The notes: generated from the letters alone by a model not told the origin. Counted from the stretch's first letter, positions 27,659-36,768 are shown. The stretch is 64,000 nt of DNA from Luteolibacter sp. LG18 (GCF_036322585.1 NZ_AP024600.1:434001-498000), one strand, 5' to 3'. A program made the numbers and translations.

Positions 27659-27684
27659 GGCGGTGGCACGGAGATGCCACCGCC
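27659..27684 (-). promoter_or_regulatory. Hairpin in the rplJ-rplL gap
   Basis: A perfect 10-bp stem (27659-27668 with 27675-27684, GGCGGTGGCA and its complement) lies 16 bases past the rplJ stop. It has no T-run and lies within the operon, so an RNA-processing or mRNA-stability role, or a dispersed repeat, is more likely than termination. Confidence 0.5.
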
Positions 27685-27699
27685 GTCTGTTCAGATTGT

Positions 27700-28221
27700 T
27701 TATTCGGCGGCCGCTTCGGCCGGAGCTTCTTCCGTGGATTCGTCGGAATCCGGGTTGAACTTCGCCTTGATGACGCGGGCGATGCTGGCAGCCGGCTCGA
27801 GGATGGTTCCAAGGAGCTGGGACAGGATGGCCTCGCGGGACGGGATGTCGGCGATGTCCTTGAGCTTGTCGGCGGAAAGCACGGCACCGTCGAGGATGCC
27901 CACCTTCATTTCCGGCTTCTTGAACTCCTTCTCGAAGTTCTTGATCGCCTTGGCCGCCGCGAAGACTTCGCTGTCACCGGTGACGAACGCGGTCTGGCCG
28001 ACGAGGCCTTCGGCGATGTCCGGCAGGCCGGCTTCGGCGAGCGCCTTCTTCATGTAGCTGTTCTTCGCCACGAGGCACTTCGCGCCGCCGTCCGAGAGAC
28101 GGTTGCGGAGCTCGGTGAACTGCTGCACGGTCATGCCGGTGTAATCGATCACGATCACATACGGCGACGCGTTGACCCGGTCGAGCAGTCCGTCGATGAT
28201 GATTTTCTTATCGGGATTCAT
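27700..28221 (-). CDS. rplJ: 50S ribosomal protein L10
   Basis: A 173-residue stalk-base protein with the typical YVIVIDYTGMTVQQFTELR segment and AKNSYMKKAL rRNA-binding region. The C-terminal helix that anchors L7/L12 dimers precedes an acidic, Ala/Glu-rich tail. In most bacteria the L10-L7/L12 complex represses its own mRNA; the leader here (28222-28235) is too short to hold that site, so control would have to act further upstream. Confidence 0.98.
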   Translation of the reverse strand: MNPDKKIIIDGLLDRVNASPYVIVIDYTGMTVQQFTELRNRLSDGGAKCLVAKNSYMKKALAEAGLPDIAEGLVGQTAFVTGDSEVFAAAKAIKNFEKEFKKPEMKVGILDGAVLSADKLKDIADIPSREAILSQLLGTILEPAASIARVIKAKFNPDSDESTEEAPAEAAAE

Positions 28222-28235
28222 GGTCGTTCCGTGGT

Positions 28236-28943
28236 TTAGGCGGAGGCCTTGGTGTAGGTGGCCGATTCAAGCGGCAGACCCGGCAGCATGGTGGCGGCGA
28301 GGGTGGCGCTCTGGATGTAGTTGCCCTTCGCGGAGGCGGGCTTGGCACGGACCACGCTGTCGACGAACGCCTGGGTGTTCTCGATGAGCTGTTCCGGGGA
28401 GAAAGAGGACTTGCCGACGGGGCCGGAAACGTTGCCGTTCTTGTCGAGCTTGAAGTCGACGCGACCGGCCTTCACTTCCTTGACGGCCTTCGCGACGTCG
28501 TCCGTCACGGTGCCGGTCTTCGGGTTCGGCATGAGGCCGCGGGGACCGAGGACACGGGCGATCTTGCGGACTTCGGTCATCGCGTCCGGCGTGGCGATCG
28601 CGGCATCGAAGTCGGTGAAGCCACCCTGGACCTTGGCGATGAGGTCTTCGTAACCCACGAACTCGGCGCCGGCAGCCTTGGCGGCTTCGGCGGCGGCACC
28701 CTGGGCGAAGACGGCGACGCGCACGTTCTTACCCGTGCCGTGCGGCAGCGAGACGGAACCGCGGACCATCTGGTCGCTCTTGCGGGGATCCACTCCGAGG
28801 TGGAAGGAAATGGTGACGGTGGGGTCGAACTTCGGAGCCGGGAATTTCTTCACGGTGCCGACGGCGTCGGGCAACGAGTAGGACTTGCCGGCTTCGACGA
28901 GCGCGACAGCCGAGACGTAGCGTTTGCTGCGGTGTTTGGCCAT
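28236..28943 (-). CDS. rplA: 50S ribosomal protein L1
   Basis: A 235-residue L1 protein of normal length with the diagnostic GRLM-type segment (ARVLGPRGLMPNPKTGTVT) and the KFDPTVTISFHLGVDPRKSD strand. It binds 23S rRNA at the mobile L1 stalk and in many bacteria represses its own rplK-rplA mRNA. It lies 89 bases after rplK in the conserved order. Confidence 0.99.
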   Translation of the reverse strand: MAKHRSKRYVSAVALVEAGKSYSLPDAVGTVKKFPAPKFDPTVTISFHLGVDPRKSDQMVRGSVSLPHGTGKNVRVAVFAQGAAAEAAKAAGAEFVGYEDLIAKVQGGFTDFDAAIATPDAMTEVRKIARVLGPRGLMPNPKTGTVTDDVAKAVKEVKAGRVDFKLDKNGNVSGPVGKSSFSPEQLIENTQAFVDSVVRAKPASAKGNYIQSATLAATMLPGLPLESATYTKASA

Positions 28944-29032
28944 TGTGGTGTGTGGTTTGCAGTTCGTTCGGATTCCGCTTGTCGGAACCCTCCTGCGGGT
29001 GCCGGACGGCTTTCACCGCCCGGCTGAGAGCT

Positions 29033-29461
29033 TTAGTAGCCTTCGATCTCGAGGCCCATCTGGCGGGCGGTGCCGGCCAGGATGCGGGCGGCGGCTTCCG
29101 GGTCCTTGGTGTTGAGGTCCGGCATCTTGATCTTCACGACCTCCATGAGCTTTTCCTTGGAGATCTTGCCGACCTTCTTCTTGTTCGGTTCACCGGAGCC
29201 GGAGGCCAGACCGGCCGCCTTCTTGAGAAGGTTGCCTGCCGGGGGCTTCTTGGTGATATAAGAGAAGGTCTTGTCCTTATACACCGAGATCACGACCGGG
29301 AGGATGTCACCGGACTGGCTCTGGGTGCTGGCGTTGAAATCCTTGCAGAACGCCATGATGTTGACACCGGCCTGACCGAGGGCGGGACCGACGGGCGGGG
29401 ACGGATTGGCGGCTCCGGCGGGAATCTGGAGCTTGATGAGTTTGACGACTTCCTTGGCCAT
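29033..29461 (-). CDS. rplK: 50S ribosomal protein L11
   Basis: A 142-residue L11 protein. The Pro-rich N-terminal domain ([20 protein letters not shown]) binds release factors and thiostrepton-type antibiotics, and the C-terminal domain binds the 23S GTPase centre. All invariant prolines of the N-terminal loop are present. It follows nusG by 74 bases. Confidence 0.99.
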   Translation of the reverse strand: MAKEVVKLIKLQIPAGAANPSPPVGPALGQAGVNIMAFCKDFNASTQSQSGDILPVVISVYKDKTFSYITKKPPAGNLLKKAAGLASGSGEPNKKKVGKISKEKLMEVVKIKMPDLNTKDPEAAARILAGTARQMGLEIEGY

Positions 29462-29535
29462 GGTGATGAGGAGTTACAGTGCGTTCTTGAGAGGGGTGGA
29501 ACCGGATGTAAAACCGGTCCGGCACCGGGAGGGCT

Positions 29536-30105
29536 TCAGGCGCGCTCGACCTGCCAGTATTCGAGTTCAACCGGCGTGCTGCGGCCGAAGATGGTGACCG
29601 ACACGCGGAGCTTGCCGCGCTCGGGATCGATTTCTTCCACGATGCCGGTCTGGCTCTGGAAGGGACCGTCGGCGACCTTCACGGTGTCACCGACTTCGAA
29701 GCTGATGGCGGGGCGGACGTTCTCTTCGCGCTCCTTGATCTGGGCGAGCATGCCTTCCACCTCGCGCGGACGCATCGGGATCGGGCGGTCCTTGGTGCCG
29801 GCGAATCCGATCACGCCTTCCATCTCCTTGATGAAGTACCAGGCCTTCTCGACGAGCTGGTTGTCTTCGGTGATGAGGTTCATGTTCACCAGGATGTAAC
29901 CCGGGAAGAACTTGCGCTTGGTTTCGGTCTTCTTGCCGCGGCGGATCTCGGAGACCATTTCGGTCGGCACGAGGGCGTCGAAAACACAATCACCCAGCTC
30001 CTCGGCTTCGGCTTGGCGGAGGATGCGCTCGCGGACCTTGGATTCCTGACCGGAGAGGACGTGGACCACGTACCACTGGTCTTTGGCGGGCGGGATGGCT
30101 GGCAT
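29536..30105 (-). CDS. nusG: Transcription termination/antitermination factor NusG
   Basis: A 189-residue protein with an NGN domain (WYVVHVLSGQESKVRERI to about residue 120, including FFPGYILVNM) and a C-terminal KOW domain (FEVGDTVKVADGPFQ). It contacts RNA polymerase and links it to Rho or to the ribosome via S10. ATG at 30105 is chosen because the extra 43 residues of the longer frame are low-complexity and run into the secE end. It lies 52 bases after secE, the classical arrangement. Confidence 0.97.
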   Translation of the reverse strand: MPAIPPAKDQWYVVHVLSGQESKVRERILRQAEAEELGDCVFDALVPTEMVSEIRRGKKTETKRKFFPGYILVNMNLITEDNQLVEKAWYFIKEMEGVIGFAGTKDRPIPMRPREVEGMLAQIKEREENVRPAISFEVGDTVKVADGPFQSQTGIVEEIDPERGKLRVSVTIFGRSTPVELEYWQVERA

Positions 30106-30157
30106 TGGAAAGGTGAGAAATGAAAATGGGAAAACTGAAGGGCCCGGCGGGGGCTCT

Positions 30158-30385
30158 TCAGCGTCCGAAGTTGGTGAGGAAAGTGACGATCTGGACGTGG
30201 AGGAAGTCCCAGAACTGAACGAATCCAGCGACAAGGACCATCGCGATCAAAACCACCACGGTGGAATCGATGAGCTCCTTGTATTTTTTAAGGCCCTTGA
30301 TCTTCGGGTCGGACTCCCACGGCCAGCTTGCCTTGTGGAGTTCGCCTCTGACTTCGCCGATGAAGCTGCCGAGTTTCGAAAGCAT
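30158..30385 (-). CDS. secE: Preprotein translocase subunit SecE
   Basis: A 75-residue single-span SecE. The amphipathic segment before the membrane (GEVRGELHKASWPW) and the single transmembrane helix (about residues 42-66) are typical. It stabilises SecY in the SecYEG channel. It lies between tRNA-Trp and nusG, the standard bacterial order. Confidence 0.96.
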   Translation of the reverse strand: MLSKLGSFIGEVRGELHKASWPWESDPKIKGLKKYKELIDSTVVVLIAMVLVAGFVQFWDFLHVQIVTFLTNFGR

Positions 30386-30413
30386 GAAGTCGTTTCTTGG
30401 GGATTGGGGAAAA

Positions 30414-30488
30414 TGGCACGGCAGGTAGGACTCGAACCTACAACACCCGGTTTTGGAGACCGGTGCTCTACCATTGAACTACTGCCGT
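30414..30488 (-). tRNA. tRNA-Trp (CCA anticodon)
   Basis: The cloverleaf folds on the minus strand. The acceptor stem ACGGCAG/CTGCCGT pairs perfectly, the T arm carries GTTCGAGTC, and the anticodon loop CTCCAAA has CCA at 30454-30456. The discriminator G is followed by an encoded CCA end (30414-30416). It lies between tuf and secE, where tRNA-Trp is found in many bacteria. Confidence 0.97.
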
Positions 30489-30590
30489 GTTGAGGCGACT
30501 GCGGGGCAGTCCGGTTTTTAGCCGGAATGCCCCGGAATCCAGCGTTCCAATCCGCGCATGGCGCGCGGAATGGAAGCTCTTCGCGAATGA

Positions 30591-31775
30591 TTAGTCAAGG
30601 ATATCACCCACGCGGCCGGCGCCGACGGTGCGGCCACCTTCGCGAATGGCGAAGCGCATGGTCTGCTCCATGGCGATCGGGGTGATGAGCTCGACTTCAA
30701 GATTGACGTTGTCGCCCGGCATCACCATTTCAACGCCTTCCGGAAGCTTGATGCTGCCGGTCACGTCGGTGGTGCGGAAGTAGAACTGCGGGCGGTAGTT
30801 CGAGAAGAACGGGGTGTGACGACCGCCTTCTTCCTTGGACAGGACGTAGATTTCGCCCTTGAACTTGCGGTGCGGCTTCACGGTGCCCGGCTTGGCGATG
30901 ACCTGGCCACGCTCAAGCTGGTCCTTCTTCAGACCGCGGAGGAGGAGACCGACGTTGTCACCGGCACGACCTTCGTCGAGCAGCTTGCGGAACATTTCGA
31001 TGTCGGTGACGGTGGTCTTCTGCGTGTCGCGGATACCAACGATTTCGACTTCTTCCATCTTCTTGATGATGCCACGCTCGACACGGCCGGTGCAGACCGT
31101 TCCACGACCTTCGATCGAGAACACGTCTTCGATCGGCATGAGGAAGGGCTTGTCGATCGGACGCTCCGGCTCCGGGATGTAGGAGTCGACGGCTTCCATC
31201 AGCTTGAGGATGGCTTCCTTATACTTGGCGTCGCCTTCGAGAGCGGCCTTGGCGGAACCCTTCACGACCGGGATGTCATCGCCCGGGAATTCGTAGGTGG
31301 AGAGGAGGTCGCGAACTTCCATCTCGACGAGCTCAAGGAGCTCTTCGTCGTCGACGAGGTCAACCTTGTTCATGAACACCACGAGAGCCGGCACGCCGAC
31401 CTGGCGGGCGAGAAGGATGTGCTCGCGGGTCTGCGGCATCGGGCCGTCAGCGGCGGAAACCACCAGGATACCACCGTCCATCTGGGCGGCGCCGGTGATC
31501 ATGTTCTTCACATAGTCGGCGTGACCCGGGCAGTCGACGTGCGCGTAGTGGCGGATGTCCGTTTCGTACTCGACGTGAGCGGTGTTGATCGTGATGCCGC
31601 GCTCGCGCTCTTCCGGAGCGGCGTCGATGTCGGCATAGTTCTTGGCCTGCGCGAAGCCCTTTTCAGCGAGGGTGTTCGTGATCGCGGCGGTGAGGGTGGT
31701 CTTACCGTGGTCAACGTGGCCGATGGTGCCGATATTGACGTGCGGCTTGTTACGCTGGAAGGATTCTTTAGCCAT
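30591..31775 (-). CDS. tuf: Elongation factor Tu
   Basis: A 394-residue EF-Tu. The P-loop GHVDHGKT is at residues 19-26, DCPGHADY forms the G3 motif and MNKVD the G4 motif. Domains 2 and 3 follow with the usual ends ([13 protein letters not shown]). It delivers aminoacyl-tRNA to the ribosome. It follows tRNA-Thr and precedes tRNA-Trp. The 102-base gap after it holds two imperfect hairpins but no clear T-run, so transcription probably continues into tRNA-Trp and secE. Confidence 0.99.
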   Translation of the reverse strand: MAKESFQRNKPHVNIGTIGHVDHGKTTLTAAITNTLAEKGFAQAKNYADIDAAPEERERGITINTAHVEYETDIRHYAHVDCPGHADYVKNMITGAAQMDGGILVVSAADGPMPQTREHILLARQVGVPALVVFMNKVDLVDDEELLELVEMEVRDLLSTYEFPGDDIPVVKGSAKAALEGDAKYKEAILKLMEAVDSYIPEPERPIDKPFLMPIEDVFSIEGRGTVCTGRVERGIIKKMEEVEIVGIRDTQKTTVTDIEMFRKLLDEGRAGDNVGLLLRGLKKDQLERGQVIAKPGTVKPHRKFKGEIYVLSKEEGGRHTPFFSNYRPQFYFRTTDVTGSIKLPEGVEMVMPGDNVNLEVELITPIAMEQTMRFAIREGGRTVGAGRVGDILD

Positions 31776-31828
31776 GGTGGTTGGTTGGTTCGCGTGAGAG
31801 TTGCTGGATCAAAGCGGCAAAACGCCGC

Positions 31829-31903
<75 letters not shown>

Positions 31904-32017
31904 AACTGGCGTTGTCCGCCTCTCCCGCTAGAGGACAAAAATTCCGCGGTCCGCCTCGGTATTGATCCCGAAACTGGCCGCGGAACCGGTGTCGGCCCTG
32001 GCGGGGAAAGCGGGCGG

Positions 32018-32046
32018 AAGTTGAACAAAGCCGCCCACTCTGTCAA
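32018..32046 (-). promoter_or_regulatory. Candidate promoter for tRNA-Thr–tuf
   Basis: On the minus strand a perfect TTGACA (32041-32046) sits just after an AT-rich stretch that could be an UP element. A 17-base spacer leads to CAACTT (32018-32023), a weak -10. The position, about 110 bases upstream of tRNA-Thr, suits the start of the long operon. The weak -10 makes it tentative. Confidence 0.45.
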
Positions 32047-32089
32047 AAAAAATATACATGGAAAGAAAATTTCCGCGGACCCTCTGATT

Positions 32090-32926
32090 TCAAAGGGTTT
32101 GGGGAGCCGCCGGAACCGCTGCCGGGGCTTCAACCTCGATCAATTCGGAAACACGGCGCACCGAAATGCATTTTCCGGTCTCCGTTTCCACGTCCACAAT
32201 CGCCCCGCAAAGCCGCACCGGACCCTTCGCCACCGGAAATCGGGTCGGCAATCCGGTGCGGAAACGCCACACCACGGATTCCACCGAGCGTCCCAGCACC
32301 GATTCGTCCGGCCCGCACATGCCCGCATCGGTCAGGAAACCGGTGCCACCGGGGAAAATCCGCTCGTCCGCCGTCTGGACGTGCGTGTGGGTGCCCACCA
32401 CGAACGACGCCTTGCCATCCAGCAGACGCCCCATTGCGATCTTCTCGCTCGTGGTTTCCGCGTGGATCTCGCAGACGATGACATTCACGCCCTCCGCCCG
32501 CAGTCGCTCCACCTCGACCTCCGCGGCCAGGAACGGGTTCTCCAGCGGCGGCTGGATGAAGGAACGCCCCTGCACCAGCAGCACGCCCACCTTGCCCTTC
32601 GCGGTTTCCAGCACCACCGAACCGCCACCGGGCGTGCCCTCGGGGTAGTTCAGCGGACGCAGCAGGCGCGGTTCGGTCGGGAAATAGTCCACGATTTCCG
32701 GCTGATCCCAGACATGGTCGCCGGTCGTCACCACCGCGGCGCCGGCGCGGAGCAGGTCGATGGTGATGCGCGGGGTGATGCCGCGGCCACCGGCGGCGTT
32801 TTCACCGTTGACGATGATGAAATCGACACCTTCTTCCTCGCGGAAACGGGCCAGTTGCCCGATGACAGCCTTGCGGCCCGGTTCGCCGACGACATCGCCC
32901 AGAAACAAGATACGGAGAGAGGACAT
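32090..32926 (-). CDS. YmdB-like metallophosphoesterase (TIGR00282 family)
   Basis: A 278-residue protein with the binuclear metal motifs of the family: Asp11 in FLGDVVGEPG, VNGENAAGG, GDHVWD, CEIHAETTSEK and GTHTHVQTAD. B. subtilis YmdB is a 2',3'-cyclic-AMP phosphodiesterase that influences colony behaviour; the activity here is inferred from conservation. ATG at 32926 starts directly at the conserved region. It is divergent from the amidase gene, 82 bases apart. Confidence 0.93.
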   Translation of the reverse strand: MSSLRILFLGDVVGEPGRKAVIGQLARFREEEGVDFIIVNGENAAGGRGITPRITIDLLRAGAAVVTTGDHVWDQPEIVDYFPTEPRLLRPLNYPEGTPGGGSVVLETAKGKVGVLLVQGRSFIQPPLENPFLAAEVEVERLRAEGVNVIVCEIHAETTSEKIAMGRLLDGKASFVVGTHTHVQTADERIFPGGTGFLTDAGMCGPDESVLGRSVESVVWRFRTGLPTRFPVAKGPVRLCGAIVDVETETGKCISVRRVSELIEVEAPAAVPAAPQTL

Positions 32927-33008
32927 GATGCGGAAAATCGTAAATGGCCCTGTGGCCAACCCGCTGAACTAACCACGCCCGACCCGCCACCGACAACCGA
33001 ATTCCCCC

Positions 33009-34337
33009 ATGTCGCTCTGCTCCAAAGCCCTGGCACTCTTCCTCGCCGGCCTCCTCGGCCTCGGCGGCTGGCTCGCCTTCCGCCAGCCGGACCTCCGGCT
33101 CGCCCTGGCCTCCGTGGAAACGGGCGACACCGCCCCGGAACCACCGCAGCCACCCGCCCGCAAGCCCACCGGCCCGCTCGGCAGCGCCCCGGACTGGACC
33201 ACCCTCGATGCCTATCAGGAGACCATCACCCGCGGCGATTTCGAGCACCTGCTGACCGACATCTTCACCACCGGCGATGGCTGGCGGAACTACATCACCC
33301 TTGCCGACCACGAGGCGACCATCGCCGCCGATGGCCCGAATGGCGGTCTCCAGTTCCACCTCCGTTTCGCCCCCGCCGGCACCTCGCCCACCGTGCCCCG
33401 CCACTGGCGCACCGCCCGCGAACTCCCACCCGCCCCGCCCGAGCGACCGCTGGAGGGCCTCCGCATCGCCATCGATCCCGGCCACATCGGCGGCGCATGG
33501 GCGAAGATGGAGGAGCGCTGGTTCGCCATCGGCAGCGCCCCGCCGGTCTGCGAGGGCGACCTCACCCTCGCCGTCGCCCGCTTGCTGAAGCCACAGCTCG
33601 AATCGCTCGGCGCCACCGTCACCCTGGTCCGGAACAACACCGAGCCGCTCACCACCCTACGCCCGGAAACCCTGCTCGCCGAGGCCGCCGCCACCGCCCC
33701 GGCCGGCGCCGATCTCCACAAGACCGCCGAGCGCTTGTTCTACCGCACCGCCGAAATCCGCGCCCGCGCCGACCTCGTCAACCACACCCTCAAGCCCGAT
33801 CTGGTCCTCTGCTTGCACTTCAATGCCGAGGCCTGGGGCAATGCCCTCAGCCCTTCCCTCGCCGATCATTCCCACTGCCACCTGCTGCTCAATGGTGGCT
33901 ACGTCGACGAGGAAATCGCCCTCGCCGACCAGCGTTACGAGATGCTCCGCAAGCTACTCCAGCGCACCCACGCCGAGGAAGCCGCCATCGGAGCGGATGT
34001 CGCCGCGTCCTTCTACTCCGCCACCGGCCTGCCGCCCTACACCTACAATCCCCTCGCGAAGAACGCCCGCATGGTCGATGGCAACCCCTACCTGTGGGCC
34101 CGCAACCTGCTCGCCAACCGCCTCTACGATTGCCCCGTGATCTTCATGGAGCCCTACGTGATGAACTCCCGCCACGACTACGCCCGCATCCAGGCCGGCG
34201 ATTATGAAGGCACCCGCGAGATCGACGGCAAACAGGAACCCTCCATCCTCCGCGAATACGCCGGAGCCGTCGCCGAAGGATTGAAGCGACACTACAGCAA
34301 GATCCGCCAAGGCCCGCCCTTGATCCCCGAACACTAA
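33009..34337 (+). CDS. N-acetylmuramoyl-L-alanine amidase (amidase_3), exported
   Basis: A 442-residue protein with an N-terminal membrane or signal segment (residues 7-23) and a Pro-rich linker. The zinc-amidase domain spans about 150-390. Zinc ligands and catalytic Glu are visible: His159 in DPGHIGG, Glu182 in CEGDLTLAV, His271 in CLHFNAEAWG and Glu382 in FMEPYVMNS. It cleaves the lactyl-peptide amide of peptidoglycan. Inserted loops make the domain longer than usual. It precedes an epimerase by 13 bases and is likely co-transcribed with it. Confidence 0.9.
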   Translation: MSLCSKALALFLAGLLGLGGWLAFRQPDLRLALASVETGDTAPEPPQPPARKPTGPLGSAPDWTTLDAYQETITRGDFEHLLTDIFTTGDGWRNYITLADHEATIAADGPNGGLQFHLRFAPAGTSPTVPRHWRTARELPPAPPERPLEGLRIAIDPGHIGGAWAKMEERWFAIGSAPPVCEGDLTLAVARLLKPQLESLGATVTLVRNNTEPLTTLRPETLLAEAAATAPAGADLHKTAERLFYRTAEIRARADLVNHTLKPDLVLCLHFNAEAWGNALSPSLADHSHCHLLLNGGYVDEEIALADQRYEMLRKLLQRTHAEEAAIGADVAASFYSATGLPPYTYNPLAKNARMVDGNPYLWARNLLANRLYDCPVIFMEPYVMNSRHDYARIQAGDYEGTREIDGKQEPSILREYAGAVAEGLKRHYSKIRQGPPLIPEH

Positions 34338-34350
34338 ACGCCGCTCCTTT

Positions 34351-35181
34351 TTGAAACTCCTCCTCTGCGGCCACGGCTACCTTGGCCAGGCCATCTCCCG
34401 CGAGTTCCTCGCCGCCGGTTGGGACGTCGCCGCCACCTCGCTCTCCGGAGGCGAAGGCACCTTGTCCTGCGATCTCTCCAACGCGGTCTCCGTCGCCGCC
34501 TTGGCCGACATTCAACCGGACTTCGTCGTCCACTGCGCCGCCTCCGGCCGCGGCGGCCCCGAGGCCTACCGCGCCGTCTATCTCGATGGCTGCCGCCACC
34601 TCATCGCCACCTTCCCCGGCATCCCGCTGCTCTTCACCTCCAGCACTTCCGTCTACTCCCAGATCGATGGCTCGGAAGTCACCGAAGACAGCCCCGCCGA
34701 ACCCGACCGCGAAACCGGCCGCATCCTCCGCAAAACCGAAGACCTCGTCCTTTCGTCCGGCGGCCTCATCACCCGCCTCGCCGGCATCTACGGCCCCTCC
34801 CGTAGCGTGATCCTGAAAAAGTTCCTCACCGGTGAAGCCGTCATCGAGGAAGACGGTCGACGCTACCTCAACCAGATCCACCGCGACGACGCCGCCCGCG
34901 CCATCCTCCACCTTCTTTCCTCTTCCTCTCAACTCTCCACCCTCAACTCTCAACTCCTCTTCAACCTCTCCGATTCCACCCCCCTCACCCAGCTCGAAGC
35001 CTACACCGCGCTGGCCCGCACCTTCGACAAGCCCCTCCCCCCCTCCGGCCCCCGCGACCTCAACCGCAAGCGCGGCTGGACCCACAAGCGCGTCTCGAAC
35101 GCCAAACTCCGCGCCACCGGCTGGGAACCGCTCTACCCGTCCTTCCTCGACGCCGTCCGGTCCGTCGCCCCCACGCTTTAG
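34351..35181 (+). CDS. NAD-dependent epimerase/dehydratase (SDR, YeeZ-like)
   Basis: A 276-residue Rossmann-fold protein with the nucleotide-binding GHGYLG motif at residues 7-12 and the block LLFTSSTSVYSQ. It has the YeeZ-type atypical SDR layout, where the usual YxxxK is not clear, so catalytic activity is uncertain. The start is TTG at 34351, since no ATG lies upstream in frame. Residues 190-203 (rich in Ser, Gln and Leu) are encoded by a pyrimidine-rich repeat and appear inserted between two conserved strands. Confidence 0.85.
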   Translation: MKLLLCGHGYLGQAISREFLAAGWDVAATSLSGGEGTLSCDLSNAVSVAALADIQPDFVVHCAASGRGGPEAYRAVYLDGCRHLIATFPGIPLLFTSSTSVYSQIDGSEVTEDSPAEPDRETGRILRKTEDLVLSSGGLITRLAGIYGPSRSVILKKFLTGEAVIEEDGRRYLNQIHRDDAARAILHLLSSSSQLSTLNSQLLFNLSDSTPLTQLEAYTALARTFDKPLPPSGPRDLNRKRGWTHKRVSNAKLRATGWEPLYPSFLDAVRSVAPTL

Positions 35182-35189
35182 CGCGCTCC

Positions 35190-35208
35190 GTTCGAGAGCT
35201 TCTCGAAC
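35190..35208 (+). terminator. Hairpin after the epimerase gene
   Basis: A perfect 8-bp stem (35190-35197 with 35201-35208, loop GCT) lies 9 bases past the epimerase stop. Only a short T-run (TTT) follows, so termination is likely to be weak. Confidence 0.4.
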
Positions 35209-35212
35209 CCCT

Positions 35213-35241
35213 TTGACATCCTCTCCTGTGCCCACCAGATT
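35213..35241 (+). promoter_or_regulatory. Candidate promoter of the YiiX-like gene
   Basis: A perfect TTGACA (35213-35218) is followed after 17 bases by CAGATT (35236-35241), matching half of the -10 consensus. The start would fall at or next to the ATG at 35249, which leaves little room for the GGAG ribosome site at 35242-35245. It is therefore a weak call. Confidence 0.35.
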
Positions 35242-35248
35242 GGAGAGC

Positions 35249-35878
35249 ATGAGAAAACTCCTCGCCCTGCTGTGCCTCTGTCTCGGCCTTCAGACCGCAG
35301 GCGCGGACACACCGAAAAAGACCCAGGCTACCTACGAGCCCCAGGAAGGCGACATCGTCTTCCAATCCCTTCCCAACGCCTGGGGCATGGATCTCGTGGA
35401 CGCCATCGAGGGCTCCACCGGCTCCCCCTACTCGCATTGCGCGATGGTCTTCCAGAAGGACGGCGAATGGCGGGTGATCGAAGCCATCGGCCCGGTGCAG
35501 GAAATTCCGCTCGCCCAATGGATCGCCCGCGGACGCGGTAAAAAGGTCTGGGCCTACCGTCTCGCCGACGACCAGAAGCAGCACATCCCCGCCACCCTGA
35601 AAGCGATGCGTCAGGACCTCGGCAAGCCCTACGATCCGCATTACCGTTTCGATGACCAGGCGATCTATTGCTCCGAACTGATCTGGCGCGGCTGGAAGGC
35701 AGCCACCGGCAAGGGCCTCGGTACGACCGTGAAACTCGGCGATCTCCACTGGCAACCCTACCGCAAGGTGATCGAACGCATCGAAGGCACCACCACCATT
35801 CCCGTGGACCGGGAAATGATCACGCCCCGCGATCTCGCCGCGGCCAAAGAGCTGAAGCAGGTCTACCCCTCACCGTGA
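35249..35878 (+). CDS. YiiX/YebB-like permuted papain-fold amidase, exported
   Basis: A 209-residue protein with a signal peptide (MRKLLALLCLCLGLQTAGA). The permuted NlpC/P60 order is seen: His63 in YSHCAMVF comes before the catalytic Cys141 in YCSELIW. Such enzymes act on amide or ester bonds in peptidoglycan or lipids; the substrate here is not known. The ATG at 35249 has a GGAGAG site 7 bases upstream. The gene is convergent with a second papain-fold protein of the classic order, with 24 bases of repeat between them. Confidence 0.85.
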   Translation: MRKLLALLCLCLGLQTAGADTPKKTQATYEPQEGDIVFQSLPNAWGMDLVDAIEGSTGSPYSHCAMVFQKDGEWRVIEAIGPVQEIPLAQWIARGRGKKVWAYRLADDQKQHIPATLKAMRQDLGKPYDPHYRFDDQAIYCSELIWRGWKAATGKGLGTTVKLGDLHWQPYRKVIERIEGTTTIPVDREMITPRDLAAAKELKQVYPSP

Positions 35879-35887
35879 GCATCGTAG

Positions 35888-35933
35888 CTGAAAGCTCCGC
35901 TTTCAGAATGTAGGGGAAAGCTCCAGCTTTCCC
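35888..35933. repeat. Paired AAAGCT hairpins
   Basis: Two perfect hairpins stand side by side: an 8-bp stem at 35888-35895/35899-35906 (loop TCC) and a 9-bp stem at 35914-35922/35925-35933 (loop CC). Both share the core GAAAGCTCC. They lie where two convergent genes meet and cover the last codons of the NlpC/P60 gene on the minus strand. Confidence 0.85.
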
Positions 35934-36688
35934 TCTTCGGGGGAGCATATCGCCCGGCCTGCCCCGCCACCGCCAACGGAGCCGGTGGACACCATTCGAA
36001 AGCGGCGACACACCACCGGCGCATCGAACCACGGATTGGATGCCTTCACCGGATCTTCGATCACCACCTTCCCCGCTCCGGGATCCGCCGAGATCCACGA
36101 GCCACCGCCGAAGTAAACCATCACGTGCCGCCCATCCCGGGTGATCGCCAGATCTCCCGGCATCAAGCCCGCAGCTTTCACCGTCCGCACGGTGCCGCTG
36201 ATCCCAAGCGGCCGCGTCAACCCGCGATAGCCCTCTCCCAGCGCTTTCGCGCTCGCGTCATGCCACCACTGGTCGGCCCATTCACGGAAGGCCGCGCCAT
36301 TGCCGTGACGCCATCCCTGCCGGAGCAACGCGTCCCGCATCGCCCGCCGCGGCAACCCGGAGCAATCAATGCCGCTCCGCCCCTCTCCGCCCCACAGATA
36401 GCGGACTCCCTCGTAACGCTTCATCGCGGCGATGTAGTCCTCCCGCAGTTCCGCCCTGCCCACCGGACGTGATGGCAAGAAAAAGGGAATGGTGACCAAC
36501 GCCGGAAGAACCCACGTCAGCCACCCCCATTTCGAACGCCGAGCAAACCACAGCAACGCGCCCCATACTCCCAAACACGCGAGAGGTAAACCGAAGCGGA
36601 GCGCGCCGTCATGATACGGCCACACCATCAGGGCGACCAGTGCGGCTAACAAACCGATGAAAAGCAGGCGGCGGAGCCTCGGAAGCAT
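35903..36688 (-). CDS. NlpC/P60 family peptidase with N-terminal membrane region
   Basis: A 261-residue protein with three predicted membrane segments in the first 72 residues, then an NlpC/P60 domain. Catalytic Cys109 is in SGIDCSGLPRRAM and His188 in RDGRHVMVYFGG. Such enzymes cleave gamma-D-Glu–diaminopimelate links in peptidoglycan. The C-terminal tail (last nine residues GKLELSPTF) is written by the AAAGCT hairpin repeat, so it is probably not functional and may extend a formerly shorter gene. ATG at 36688 is chosen; a GTG at 36733 would add 15 non-conserved residues. Confidence 0.85.
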   Translation of the reverse strand: MLPRLRRLLFIGLLAALVALMVWPYHDGALRFGLPLACLGVWGALLWFARRSKWGWLTWVLPALVTIPFFLPSRPVGRAELREDYIAAMKRYEGVRYLWGGEGRSGIDCSGLPRRAMRDALLRQGWRHGNGAAFREWADQWWHDASAKALGEGYRGLTRPLGISGTVRTVKAAGLMPGDLAITRDGRHVMVYFGGGSWISADPGAGKVVIEDPVKASNPWFDAPVVCRRFRMVSTGSVGGGGAGRAICSPEEGKLELSPTF

Positions 36689-36768
36689 CTCCGCTTCTGC
36701 AATACCCCGGACGGCACCGCCACCTCCATCCACGGCTTCACCGCGATTTCACCCGACCTTCACGAACC

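Noticed and set aside
27571..27669. 33-residue N-terminal extension of L7/L12
   Set aside because: The ATG at 27570 has a good ribosome site and the standard start; the extension is Pro/Arg-rich and runs into a hairpin region.
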